From Monosporascus cannonballus (Eukaryota; Ascomycota; Sordariomycetes; Xylariales), in NCBI GenBank assembly GCA_004154925.1, contig QJNS01000017.1, forward strand, positions 434,001 through 498,000: a stretch of 64,000 nt of DNA, read 5' to 3'. Below, piece by piece: positions 18,011 to 30,244 of the stretch (within the stretch, counting starts at the first letter, position 1; every line of letters starts with the position of its first letter). The position numbers and the translations under genes were made by a program. The notes beneath the pieces were generated by a model. The model was not told where the DNA came from. It saw only the letters and a program-made list of their open reading frames with translations, and searched no databases.

Positions 18011-21000
18011 CGGATGCTCCAGTTTAATAGATCAAGAGTCTTTACAAGAGACTGTCGGAGCCGGCACGCTGTCTTGGGAAATGGTAGCCCAGAGTGAAAA
18101 GCAGGAGCTAGCTGTTAGGTAGCAGTAGAGACGACCATTAACACCTGTCCTTCCTAAATATCTAGAGGGAGGGGCGGGGTTTGTTGACTATAATACGAAT
18201 ATTGTAGGCTAGAGCTAAGTCATTGGACTGTCCTCTCTTCCATCAAGTGGGCGTAGCACTTCGGCACGATCCACCAAGCAGAGGAGATGACATGCAAGTC
18301 CAGTGGGTTTGAGCACCAACAGACGCATTGATGACACATAATAAAGCTTGTCTTCCTGGCAGCCAATGATTGGGGGTCCTGAATAAACTATGTTCATCAG
18401 TAAGCGTGGGCGTGAGAGCAACCGTGCGGTTGCATCTGGAGAGAATCAGTAGAAAGGGGATGGACCGTGAAAGCAACCGCACCCCGCCCCAGTTCGTAGT
18501 TGACCCAAACGTGAGTGCTGGATCCCTTGGTCCACTCATAGCAGGAAACGGGAGGGAGCTGAGAATGGCATTGGTTCCCAGCAGGTTAGGAGAGACGTGG
18601 TGAATGCAGGAATGCTGCCTTGGTTAACCTAGTTGTGGCTTGTCGAATCATTATCTGACTGGGCCAAACGCTTTCAACCCTCCCGCACACTTCTATCCCC
18701 GCGATTAGGTAATCATCACTACCTGCCCTGGGAAAATCGGCGCCACTGTAAGCCTAGGGATCAAAATCAAGAACGAGATAGGGTAGATGAGCGATGGATG
18801 TCTATTGAGAAACAACTGGTAGGACCTTGTCAAAGCCAGATATCTACCGTGACCAGCCCACACCACCAAGTGATTTAAAGGTAATAATGCATAGAAGTGC
18901 GCACACTAGTAAGCGCTCCAGGTGAGACGATCGAGACGGCCTCGTTACATCCCGCGCTGTACAGCATAGGCCGAAATGAATATCATGAACGCCTACAAGA
19001 TCGTAGTCGCATGTCAACGTATGCAGATCTTATCATATGCGCGGCCACATAACTGCATACGTACAGCTATACGCCGCTTGGCTGGCGGAAAACAGATGCG
19101 GTCTAGACTACTAACTACGGCTCTCTATGTCTGGAGCTGCGCGGGATATTCCAGTCAGGCACGGCCATCACTTGCTTATGCTTCCCGAGCCGTTATGAAT
19201 GTCTAATGAGAAAACCGGGACCGGTGAGCGGATTGGCCTTCCTCATGGCTGGGTCCCCCAACCTGGGGACCCGCAGAAGTACAGCTTGCCTAATAGCAAC
19301 CGATAAGGGAAAGCATGTGTAGAGCTGGAGCGATGAACCAGCTAGTTGAGGTAGGTGTGATGTTGCGTTCTAAATATGGGTGAAGTAGCGCCGATGCGAA
19401 ATCGAACGGTGCTTACTATGAATCTGCCTCCCATTGAGAGCCTCGTTAGAAGAGGGCAACGCCTAGTCTCTTGGTTTTCTTGACATTGTACACGAATGTT
19501 GAATCGCGTCGAGGGGAAATCCCGCTGTTACACACGGGAATCCCAAACGGGTGGAGCGACCGAATCGAGGATGAAGAACCTAGACATCCCTGATCCCAGG
19601 CGTGGAGGTTGTGACCCGGTTAGGGAATATCAACTTCGCGGAAAGGGGGAAGACTGCAAGGCGGTGGCCGCGTGCATTCATGTTGGCCAACAAGAGCATC
19701 ACGGCACTATTTCAAGCTGGTCGCACGTGCCATGCATTATACGTAGGTCTTTCTTGAGGCATGCATGATACGCAAAGCCAACGGCCGTTATCGGCAGCCC
19801 GCTTGTTTTCCCCCGTCCTCGTGCACGGCAACGAGGTTGTATTCGCATATCGAAAGCCTGCTGTACTTCGAAGTGCTGCGGTTTTATCATAATACCTGCA
19901 TAACTTGAGTAGGCGTGTTCCAATTAGCTCACAACTCTGCCGTCGAAGAAGTGGTTCTCCTCGGGAACCTGGGCATCGACGCTTTCATTCGTTTCGCGCC
20001 CAATGATAGCGGCCCTTGAGTCCTTCTTCCCTCTGTTTTGTCTTCAGCTTCCCTTGCGCTGATCACCATGCCAGTGGTGTAAGCGCATTCTTCAGCCTAT
20101 GTCTACTGACACGTGGGTTCTACTAGATTAGGTATATGCATCAATCTACGTACAATATAGCATGAAGGAGTACGAGAGTCCTACATTACTCACGCACGAC
20201 TTTGAAGAGGGGCATCGACAGGGATACAATTTCGGGACAGTAGCGGTGCACACTGCAGGTTATCTGTATACACTCTTGTAATTTTAGTTCTACGTGTCTC
20301 ATATGCTGCGGGCTCCCCTGCATTGCGAGTGTGGTGTGTTAACACTCTTATTCCAGCTCTTATACATTGCATACCTAGTCCAAATACTGGGAACTACGAG
20401 GAGAGGTAAACTCGAAGCTGCCTATGGAAGTATCCCAGTACCAAGGGAAGAGTGATAAAGCTCGAGAGACATGTGCAACTTCTCTCTCTCCCTTACAGAA
20501 CGTGGGAGGTAAGTATTACGTAACTTAAAACCTAGCGCCATATCTAGAGTACTTTACGTAGCGGCATCGAGTCAAGAATATGCTGCAAGTAATCCCCGCA
20601 CGCAAAAGGCAAGGTGTAATGGCATAAGCAATAACTACCTCGTCTACTATGTAGGTATGTGGGTAAGTCTAACATACTCGGGCGGTATCTCTCCACATGT
20701 TAGATGCCGAGATTTTTTTTCAGTGGCCAGTTTCTTGCACTCGCCGATACCTGACATGATGTTTCTTCTTTTTTCCTTTTGCAAGATACAAGTACACGTA
20801 GGATTCCGCCCTACCGATCGATCACCACCCCTACCATAATTCTCTAGGCAATTAGAAAAGAGAGACCGCGGCCGCCACCGCGGCCGCCCAGTACTGTCTA
20901 GTCCCAACTTGGACCCATGTTACTCGGAATACCACTGGCTGGCCATTAAGGTCTCGTAATCCTTAAACATGTGGTGTTGCATCTCTCAACTTGAAACGAA

Positions 21001-22729
21001 CAGGTGCCACTGCATACATACAGAAACAGGCGACATAACAAGCGAAACCCCAAGCTCTATACTTGCTCGAGGCAGTCCTTCCTTCCCTTTAGTTCCGTTC
21101 GAAAGAAAGTGATTCCCTTTGGAACGACGGAGCACGTACGGAACTGGGGGACTCATAGAGCTGCAGGTGCGATGCAATGGTGGGATAATGAAGTCCAACA
21201 GCGAATCACATATCGAGAGACCACCAGGCTCTTGTGTGCAGCTCCTTATCGGACCCCCACTCTGGTCTGGATGCTGGATCCCTGTCGCTATCTGCCATGG
21301 CCCGCAACCCCGTGCGGCATCGTCTTCAAAGAGTGAATCCCCTATCCCTTTGGCCTATTCCACTCTAGCCAAATTAGGCTGAGTTGCTTGGCCAGATGAA
21401 TGAATCTGATCAATCGCCTTTTGAGTTAAGCGTTGAGCCATTGCCGCGTCTTAAGCGAACCATCATGGTATTTCGAGGTTGCCATGGCTGGTGGGATTGG
21501 ACCTATCACTTTTTATTCTCCTAGCGGCCTCTGCGTATTATGTTAGGGTATGTGAGTATGCGGGAACCCTTGTGAGCTTCAAGATGACATGCATTCCCTT
21601 ATACAACTAGACCAGGCCCGGCCGAGGTGTGCTTTATCTGCTCGTCCTTTGATAAAAGGGTTTGGCCATCTTTACCCATGCCTACCCTATTAGGTTGGTT
21701 TATCTTGTTGCCGTTCCTGTATCCCTGCTCACTACACCTTCGCGTTACTTCCTGCTGCTGCAATTGCAACGAAACCCGGGGGTTAGTAGCACAGTGCCAC
21801 CAGAAGCGTTCAGTGGTTCAACGGTGTCCATCATCACCCCTTACACCCATGCCCTTTTTCACACCCCGCCAGATCCTGTGCGCCATCTTATTCGACGACT
21901 TGCTGTGCCCTCTGATAAGGTCAGCCTGAACCCCCATTGTTTGTGGCTCTACCCCTGGCCAGTAACTTAAAGATACCGGTCCCTATTGGCCTATCGGTTT
22001 ATCTCGAGCGTATCCAAAACATGCAAATGCGCCTGCAGCGGACAACTACATTAATGCCTTGACGCCTTCGTCCTTGGATCCATTGCCTGTTGCCTAGGTA
22101 CTCTCTTACTTTCGGTTGGCCCGCGTGTCGGTATAGGTAGTAAATGGTGTCTCGTCGTTCCTGACGCTTATCTGATATCTCACCTTTCGCCGGTACATAG
22201 AACGATCGTTCCTCTACTTGATATAGGAACTGTTCCATAGTATTGCGCCAGGGTCCCTGGCTCGGCTTAACCGACTCTCCCTGTCGAAAATAAGTCGCAA
22301 AAGCCCCAACCGAAAAGGTCCACTGGCTTGATAACGAAATTGGATTTGGACCTGACGCTTGGGCTTAAGCCCAAGTCCGTACAGCATCAAGAGTTTGGGA
22401 TATTAAGAGGTTTGATTTCGCCGTCACTATAGCCCCATCAACTCCTTCTGGTCAAGTGTCCAAGCAGCAGTCGCTTCTGAGCGGTCCTATCCGACCAGTA
22501 CATTTGCAACCTCACATGTTTGGTGCCTAGGCTGTTCGATGGACCAAGTACAAACCCCAGACTGGCTACTCTACGCCGCAGACCGCGAGGGATAGTATTA
22601 CCCGGAATTGTTCTATTTCTCATAACCCAGCCTACGATTTGGTCATATTATCAGCAACGCTTTCGCCTGGGGCTCCAAACCCTGTCGGTGATATCAGGAG
22701 TCGCATCCTCCTAAGTTCCGCAAGAGAAC
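18011..22729. other. Gene-poor interval
   Basis: Only short frames on both strands, none with a recognisable motif or a convincing exon chain. A CG-rich inverted stretch, GCGGCCGCCACCGCGGCCGC, occurs at about 20869-20888. I see no RNA gene or mobile-element ends here. Diverged relics cannot be excluded by eye. Confidence 0.5.
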
Positions 22730-24157
22730 ATGTCGGGACAGCCATCGCTATCTCCAAAGCAAATACCGGTGGTGCCTATCGACGAGAATAAACTGCCTAG
22801 CGGTCAATGTCGATATATCCTGCTCAACCCGGAAATTAAGGGCCAGCGATGTGCCTGCGTTGGCTTCACGCTCAACCGTGCTCTCCCCGGCGTCACATGC
22901 GAATGTGGTCACAATTCATGTTACCATATCAAGACGGCCGAGCCGCCGCCTGACCGGATGGAGCTAGTACTCCTTCGCCGGCGCGTGCAGCTTCTCGAGG
23001 AACAGCTGGACCGTGAGAACAAGTCGGGACTTGGCATGAACCTGGGACGATTGGCGCGCCGCTTGGGCGAACTGGAAGATCAGGTTGAGAAGAACAAGGA
23101 AGAGTTCAACCAAGATCTAAAGGGGTGCTATAGGAATGTCAACCTCACGTGGCACTCGGTAGATCAGCTAGCTAGGCGGCAGGCACTGCATGAAGACCGC
23201 TTCATGGCCTATGACGAGCGGTTAGACCATCATGACGATACCCTTCAAAGCCTTAACGATCGATTGGGCGAAGTGAATGAGGCTTCCATCGTGTTGGAGG
23301 AGCGGGTCGAGGAGCTGGAGGACTTTGACGTGTCTATGCTCAATGCCAATTGCCCCAGTCGAGTGTCTTCGTCAGATACTGTATGTTCGAGAGGCCGCAC
23401 GAAGGATGCCCCCCAGCCACGCCATCGACCGTCTCAGAGTCAGACTCTTGCTGACACCGCAGTGGGCAGAGCAGGACAGGTCACTAAAGAATGGACTGTA
23501 CATGTATCGCTTCTGCCGACCGCATCTCAGCCGTTCCCCTTCGAAAAGGATACTACTGCGTACCAACGGTGCTTATCACGGGGCCTTCATCGGATGGTAG
23601 CGATCGGCGGAACCGACAGCGAATCCTTTGTGAAGGCGGTATCCCAGGCGTTCGATAGCCTTCTCCAGGGCAGGGAGTGGATGCCTCTCGAAGCCCAGCT
23701 CTGCGACGCAACAACCTTGCAAGGACTCCCGATGCTCAGGCCTCTTGATTCGGGTCTCATCGGGCACAACAACTACGACCTTGAATTTATTCGCAAGCAC
23801 TGCGCTGTCTGTACTCCGAATGGGAAGGCCGAGTCATTGTATATTGCCTTGGTGTCGGACACGCTTTCTTGGCAATTCCTACGCTGGTCGCCCTGCTTCA
23901 TGGAAGGACTGGAGGCGAGTTGGGCATTTGACCCGCTACTGGACCGCAAGGACGATTCCGAGGACGATGACCAGGGGCCTTCGGCCGGCGACATGATGAT
24001 ATCGCTGTCGACCCTCAAGCGAAAGGCATCCAACGGCTTCAGCTCAACGGTGTCGCCGGATGGGACCGAGGGCTCCTCCCGACCGAAAGTGCAGCGAACG
24101 ACGTGCGTGCCCGTTCAGATGGAGGAGCTTCATAGGTACAGGGTAGAGACAGCCTGA
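22730..24157 (+). CDS. Cys/His-cluster coiled-coil protein, function unknown
   Basis: A single 475-residue frame without introns. Residues about 24-68 hold a Cys/His cluster (CRYILLNPEIKGQRCACVGF, then CECGHNSCYH) that could bind zinc and resembles SWIM-like patterns (CxC ... CxCGH). Residues about 75-205 are strongly helical, with heptad-like Leu/Glu/Arg spacing (for example LRRRVQLLEEQLDRENK), a probable coiled coil. A Ser-rich linker follows, then a C-terminal domain (about 280-400) with hydrophobic and Trp-containing segments (SDTLSWQFLRWSPCF). An acidic stretch and a basic KRKAS tail end the protein. I know no function for this architecture. It probably binds protein or nucleic acid through the N-terminal cluster. 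Confidence 0.8.
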   Translation: MSGQPSLSPKQIPVVPIDENKLPSGQCRYILLNPEIKGQRCACVGFTLNRALPGVTCECGHNSCYHIKTAEPPPDRMELVLLRRRVQLLEEQLDRENKSGLGMNLGRLARRLGELEDQVEKNKEEFNQDLKGCYRNVNLTWHSVDQLARRQALHEDRFMAYDERLDHHDDTLQSLNDRLGEVNEASIVLEERVEELEDFDVSMLNANCPSRVSSSDTVCSRGRTKDAPQPRHRPSQSQTLADTAVGRAGQVTKEWTVHVSLLPTASQPFPFEKDTTAYQRCLSRGLHRMVAIGGTDSESFVKAVSQAFDSLLQGREWMPLEAQLCDATTLQGLPMLRPLDSGLIGHNNYDLEFIRKHCAVCTPNGKAESLYIALVSDTLSWQFLRWSPCFMEGLEASWAFDPLLDRKDDSEDDDQGPSAGDMMISLSTLKRKASNGFSSTVSPDGTEGSSRPKVQRTTCVPVQMEELHRYRVETA

Positions 24158-25252
24158 CATTTAGATATCAGGATGAGGAAGACATGTAGATGCGGGTATC
24201 TGTATAAACTTTAACGTTAGGGGGCGCTCTGGAGACCAGGGTGTAGTACAATAGACAATGGGGGAGGATATACCACGCACGATGATAATGATGAACTGCG
24301 CATGCCACGATGGATATTATAGGGTTCTCTCGCAACTCATTATGTGGCTGAGCTTTTCCGGAATAGTACGGATACTCTCTACCAATATAGCCAAGACACC
24401 AATTTAGTATGCCAGCATGTGTAATCATTGATGAGATGGACGCGATATAAATGGGAACCCATTTCGGAACACCGTTTGCACGGGGTCTTTCTGAACTGCA
24501 TCGTCTAATCGAAAAGAGGCCCGATAATACGAGATTGATATTACGGGATAAATTCGCTGGCCGATATAAGTGCATGGAGACCAGAGCTCAGACTAGAGAT
24601 GCCTTCATATGCAATGCAGTCCTCGGTGAGAATCGGATCGATAAGATAAAGGATAACGGAAGATAAGCTAAATAAAGTAGTTTTACGAAGCGGGGCAATC
24701 CAGCAAACGGGAAAAGCGGGGCTGCGGGTCCGTCAGCTTAGCATCTTCTAAATACTAAATAAGTAACGGTTAACTGTTATATGAGCCTCGCTCATCTCTA
24801 TTTCTCGGGATCATCTCTATCTCCTCCGGGCTTTCAATGACGCCAAATCATCCAATACTTCTAATTTAGCCCTTCGGACACGCAGACGAGAGGGCACTGC
24901 CCTACGCAGTCATCTGGCTCTGAATAGCGATCTGAACTTTTTGTTACGTCTCACGATTCTAGATATCGTTTACCCAACCAATACTACTCGCGTTCCCGCC
25001 GCGCCCTGGCGCAAGGCTACGTGCCCTCGGTATATTTCTACACCAGTAACAGTCTTGAAGCAGGTTGTTGCGCCTGGCGCGTGCGCACTTGCCCAATATC
25101 TACACTCATTCAGCGTAATAGCCCCCTCACTCATTGATGACATCGAGTCTACCAGCGATTCTCTCCCTAATACCGACTTCCCGCGCATGCTTTCTGCCTA
25201 CCACTGCAACACACGCACCCATCTACCACAGTAAATCGCAATAACCAGCACC
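24158..25252. other. Intergenic between two plus-strand genes
   Basis: No gene is supported. The last part is CT-rich with cytosine-rich leader-like sequence before the ATG at 25253. It probably holds the promoter and 5' untranslated region of the NCBP3-like gene. Confidence 0.5.
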
Positions 25253-26685
25253 ATGGACTCCATGGACCTCGATATTGACATGGACTTGGATGTGGACCTC
25301 GTCCCAGACGAGCCCATCGCTCCAGAGTTAGCAGCCGAAGAGCTACCCGTAAGCACCTCCACGTCTGTTACCCACCAAAGTTTTACTCCTCTGAGGCTAC
25401 TGCTGACACTTGGGCCTATGGAAAGGGCGATCGATCTGACGGAGAAGTTGCCGAGGAGCCAGATGTACTTGCCCCTACCAAAGTCCATATCAGAGGCCTT
25501 GACGTTCTGAAACCCGACGACGTAAAGGCTTACATTGCCGAGCATTTTCCCGAGAGCCCTTTTGAGAAGATAGAGTGGATAGATGATTCCTCCGCCAACC
25601 TAGTATTCCCCTCGGAGCCTGTCGCCGCGCGGGCTCTCGAAGCGCTAGCAGTCGAACCCATCGAGGACGTCGCTCTGCTTCCCGCACGGCAGCTTCTCCC
25701 GGCCAAGCGGTACTCTCAAATGCCGGACATCGCTTTGCAGGTGCGGTTAGCCGTCCTTAGCGACAAGAAGCAAGCAGGTGCCGCGCAAAGAAGTCGATTC
25801 TACCTATTGAATCCCGAATACGATCCTGAGGAGCGTCGACGTCGAAATGAGACGAGAAGATATCGGGATCGAGCCGGGAGCGGTTATGGGCGAAGAGGGG
25901 GGAGGGACTTCAGAGATGAGGAACCCACGGAGCCGTTTGACGTTAATTTATACGATGACGACGAGGCCTCACGGGCGAATCGTGCGACAAGGCCGCGGCT
26001 CTTCAAGAGGCGCTCCTATACGCCAGAATCTGACCGAAGCGAGCCCGGTAGAACTCCATACCGCAACGAGAATCGCGGCAAGGAACTGTTCCCCGAAGGG
26101 TCGGGTAGTCGACGCGCAAGCCGGAGAGACCGCTCAGCGTCTCCAACGCGCGACCGCGACGGTGATCGTAGCATGGATGACATGCCAAGCGACCGACCGG
26201 CAACGCGAAACCGAGACAGGGCGCGCGTGATAAAGAGCGAAATGTCCCGCAGCAACCGCAGCAGAGAGCTCTTCCCGCAGAAGCTCAAATCCGGCAACGG
26301 ACGGCTCGGAGACGCCGTCGAAGATGCGGCTGACCTCATGGCAAAAGGGATCACCTTACCCCTAATGGACGGGAGCAGCGACGTAAAAACGTCGACGCGG
26401 AGCCGGAGGCTCGAGGATCGGATTACCATTCCGGGCAAAGGCAAGCTAGCGGACAGGATCTCGATCCCGGGCGAGGCGGCGGCCGATGGCTCGGCTTTCA
26501 GCATCCGCGGGAGCGCGAATCAGAAGAGCGCAGACCAGGGCTTCGCGATCAAGGGCGTCGCTGGGAAGTCGGCCAAGGAGCTGTTCCCGGACAAGTTTGG
26601 GGCCAATTCCGGAAAGGAGTTGTTTGCGGACAGATTGGAAGGCCGGACAAGGCAACGGCAGCGAGCTGGCGATCTGTTCGACTGA
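25253..26685 (+). CDS. NCBP3-like RNA/cap-binding protein
   Basis: Exon 1 is 25253-25348, with donor GTAAGC at 25349. Exon 2 runs to the stop at 26685. The acceptor is either the AG before 25396 or the one before 25426; the second has a CTGAC branch site at the right distance. Both keep the frame (about 451-461 residues). An acidic start (DLDIDMDLDVD) is followed by an RRM-like domain of the NCBP3 type (IRGLDVLKPDDVKAYIAEHF and EWIDDSSANLVF). Then comes the family segment GAAQRSRFYLLNPEYDPEER and a long Arg/Asp/Ser-rich tail. The tail repeats a short motif (KELFPEGS, RELFPQKL, KELFPDKF, KELFADRL). NCBP3 in animals takes part in nuclear mRNA export and cap binding. The fungal role is inferred by similarity. 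Confidence 0.75.
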
Positions 26686-26944
26686 GCTGCAGTCAATAGC
26701 GCCTAAATATAAAGACAGGGTCGAGTTCAGGGTTGGAGCTGCCATCGAGTCTCTCAGCCCACAGGAATCGCGGCGCTGGGGTGGGAGCAGTCCTCGACAT
26801 ATTTAGAGAGCATGTCTCTGTTGTGCAGTGGGAGGGGAGTCACGGCGGGTTATGTTTGCGTCTGCATAACTGAGCACAGCTCAAGGTGTATGGGACTTTT
26901 TTTTTGGGGAGGGGGGGGGGGGAAAAGTGGTGGGGCCAGCAACC

Positions 26945-26954
26945 NNNNNNNNNN
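26945..26954. other. Assembly gap (10 N) with poly-G/poly-C edges
   Basis: A G-rich run lies about 20 bp to the left of the gap, and about 32 nearly pure C (26955-26986) lie immediately to the right. True distance and sequence are unknown. Confidence 0.95.
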
Positions 26955-29900
26955 CCCGCCCCCCCCCCCCCCCCCCCCCCCCCCCCAACAGTGGTGGTCT
27001 CCAGAATCCTCAGCGTAATGCCTTTCAAGCCGCATAATCTACAGACACGGAGATCTCATCCAATGTATATTACTTCTGACTACGGGCAATTAAAACGGGG
27101 AGCTGTTCATCCTCAACCTTCCCAACAATCGTACTTCTGCTCCCTTCAGCACTCCCCTGTTCTTTGCTCCTTGTTATTTGTCCACGGCGCTGATCGATTG
27201 GATAGACGCATGGGATGGGCGGATGGGCGAGGCGGGTCTTGTTTTCGAGCAATCCCATCCATCCATGGCAACCTAGCAAGCGAACATATCCAGGTGGTGA
27301 TGCTCTGAGCTGTCTGAGAAGTTCGAAGGGCCTTGCTCGGGAGTCGGCTCACGCTCGCTCGTACTGTGTGAACTAGTTAGCCAGATCCATCCGCGTGACA
27401 AATGTAGATAACCGGTTTGGACGGATGGACTCGGGACGCAGGTGCTTGTGAGGCCCGGTTGCGAGGCTTAAGTTAGTCAAGTCAGCGCCATTCGCGTCTA
27501 CCTTTTTATCTCACGGAGGTAGTATACCGCTGTAGACGATGCAAAGGTTATATATGAATATAAGCGACATTCTTCCGTCCATCTCGTAGGCGGGTAGGTA
27601 GGCCGTAGACCGCATCTGGTGTTGTAAGCCCCACTACCTACTTCCACGTTGGCGCTCATGACGGCGGACCCCCTATTCTAGACACTAGGAGAGGGTCCCT
27701 GTTAGGAGGTCAGGGCTGGTGTTGGCTTTGTGATGTCAAACTGCACAATACCCTATGCGGACTGGTAATGAATGATCTCTCGAAAAGAAGATGGACGACG
27801 CCTTCCAAGTCCGACCCTCAGGAGGTGGGGATCCGAAGGCTGAACGTTCTTAGGAGGGAAGAGGAAAACACACCGATAAATACACTAAGAGCCGGGTCGG
27901 GCCTGTTTTTTGGGGCTTCGTCGTACGTCGCCGTCGTCGTTATTCAGGAGAACGATACCCCATCGGATGTTAGGTCGGTAGGAGTATGACGTTCCCCCGG
28001 TGCCTCGTTTCCGGTACCGGTTTTCTCGCACTTTGACCAGCGATCGGGGAATGGCGGGAAGGGGTCGGGGACGGACGTCAGGTTGCTGGCCCCCAGACGG
28101 ATGACGATTAGACGGACGGGTTCGACTCTATCTTCCTCCAGCCCCTATCCTAACCCCCCCTTTTGTGGCAAGGTTGTCTTGGTACACTTATCCAGCTCTC
28201 ACGAGCTAACTTAGGCACCTCACAGAGGCTCGCCGACGGACAGATGTGCTTGCCTTGTCTACGTATGTACATACCGGTCTACTGTCGGCGGGAGTCCACA
28301 CAGTCGTGGTTGTGCGCATCCAAGGACGCCTTCTGGCATGATATTGTGAGTGTGACATTTCGATTCGATGCAGCCTCGCTTAGTGTGCTCGACCTGACGA
28401 GTGTCGAGAGCCTCTCCATCCGCATCGAGCGCTTGGCCACGGAGACCCCGATAGACAAGCGGTATTTTATTTTCTACTATGGGAGGGGGAGGGGGCGGCG
28501 CATAGGCGGATATTCCTGCTCGTGTCCGAGCGCTTCAGAAGACGTAGAGCGTCCACACCTCACTCGGGCCAGGGGGACCCCTTAGCAGCGATCGGAGAGT
28601 ATAGGTGGCACTGCATATAAATCTGCGCTCGGGGCTTCCTTCCTCCTCCATCTACGCCGGGTGCTTCCAGAGTGCGTTGGCTACTTAGGTGGGAGTCAGG
28701 CTTATACAACCAGTGTCTTCTTTTCCAGGGTGGGTGAGGATCGAGAGTGCCCTGTATAGTTATTCTCTCTGTAGGGGGAGCAGGGAATGGCTTTGCGTCC
28801 TTTCTTTCTCCCCTGGGCAACTCCAGCACACTTACTAGGCAGGCAGGCACATTGTGGACGCCATTAAGCCGCAGTGGCAATTTACGTTCGTGTGTTTCGT
28901 GGTTACTGTGCTTCCAGCGTCCGCGCATGGCTCTGTAATTCTTCTTCGTCCGTAGGCACCACCGAAGGGACTGCCCCCATCGCTCAACCACCAAAAGCCC
29001 TGATGAGAGATAGCGACGTCGACCCTGTCCCTGTCGAGTGAGTGCGCAGTTGTGCCAATGGATCTTTACAAGCCAATAGGTGGTGTTCCCGGTTAACCTT
29101 TGCATTTTAGGGGGTTTCGGGCTTCCAGGTTTTTTGGACCTGCGTAGGTATTTCCCTCGCGAGAACATTATGCTGGGACCTTGCTTTAGATGCGTCTTAT
29201 TCGGCAAGCCCGCTGGTAAATTTCCTGCCGGAGTCCTACTCCCACGTTGTCTGCAGATCCCTCTCGGATGGTCGCGCCACGGGGCTTGAAATGCTTTGGA
29301 GACTCTCCGTCAAGGGTTTCGCTCATCTACGCATAGGTCCGTACTACCTACTACAGCACTACAACGGGGAATACTAGAACACGTTCCTGACTAGGTGGCA
29401 GGGAGGAAGAAAGAAGCATTCTTTCTCACCCATGTGGCAGCGGCTAAAGGGGGTCACCACCTCAAGCTACATATTTATCATACCCATACATTGGGTACTT
29501 TAGGCACACGGGGCCGAGAGCAGTCGCGGCCCCGCTCTCTTACGCGCATGGGCGTTGCTGACCACCCAGGTGCGTGGGTTCATCTGGAATTAGATGATAC
29601 CACAACCTGATTGGAATATACCGGCCCTGGTATTTGAACCTTGAGGCGCTGCTGAGCTGAGTTGCCCTGTGTCTGGGGACGACGCGATGCCAATGAGGCG
29701 AACATCTAGGTAAAGGGGGGGAGGCCGGGGCCAGGCAAGGCGGGGGAGGGCAGGCGTCGAAATCCCGCACGATGTCTGTCTGCCCCAGATGGGGGTAGCT
29801 TACCTGCCGCTGTCTAAGATCCTGGATCACATCGATGCTCTGGGTAGTATGCATGCACGTGCACTACTCTAATGGTTCGCCACCCTTCTCTACATCGCAG

Positions 29901-30191
29901 GTCAAGCGCCTAGGACGTAGCTGTCTAGGAACTTAACATCGAGTTAGCTAGCGTACGCATGGCTATCTACGCCCTGGAAGTGATATAGGTCGACTTTACT
30001 AGGGGAACATTTCCTTTTCGAGCCATTTCGGACTCCTGGAGGCCGGCATGCACTACTGTGTCCCTAACGGGTGCACTTGCTGCTGCGAAAGAATCTGACA
30101 GGTAAACGGCGACCTCGCCTGGATCGACGGGGACTACTAAGACTGGCGGACAAAGAGGGCAGAGAAAACCAGCCTACTGAGCGCCCCCGAA

Positions 30192-30213
30192 CCCCCCCCC
30201 CCCCCGGGTTTTT

Positions 30214-30244
<31 letters not shown>
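30192..30244. repeat. Adjacent C, T and G homopolymers
   Basis: 14 C, 3 G, 15 T and 21 G follow each other with no other base. The pattern resembles the edges of the two gaps, so it may be a closed but unreliable join. Confidence 0.85.

Noticed and set aside
28560..29207. 215-codon minus-strand frame in the gene desert
   Set aside because: The composition looks random, with no motif, and opposing frames of similar length overlap it.
29600..29700. GGTTCAAATACC on the minus strand as a possible tRNA B-box
   Set aside because: No A-box at the right distance and no acceptor pairing.
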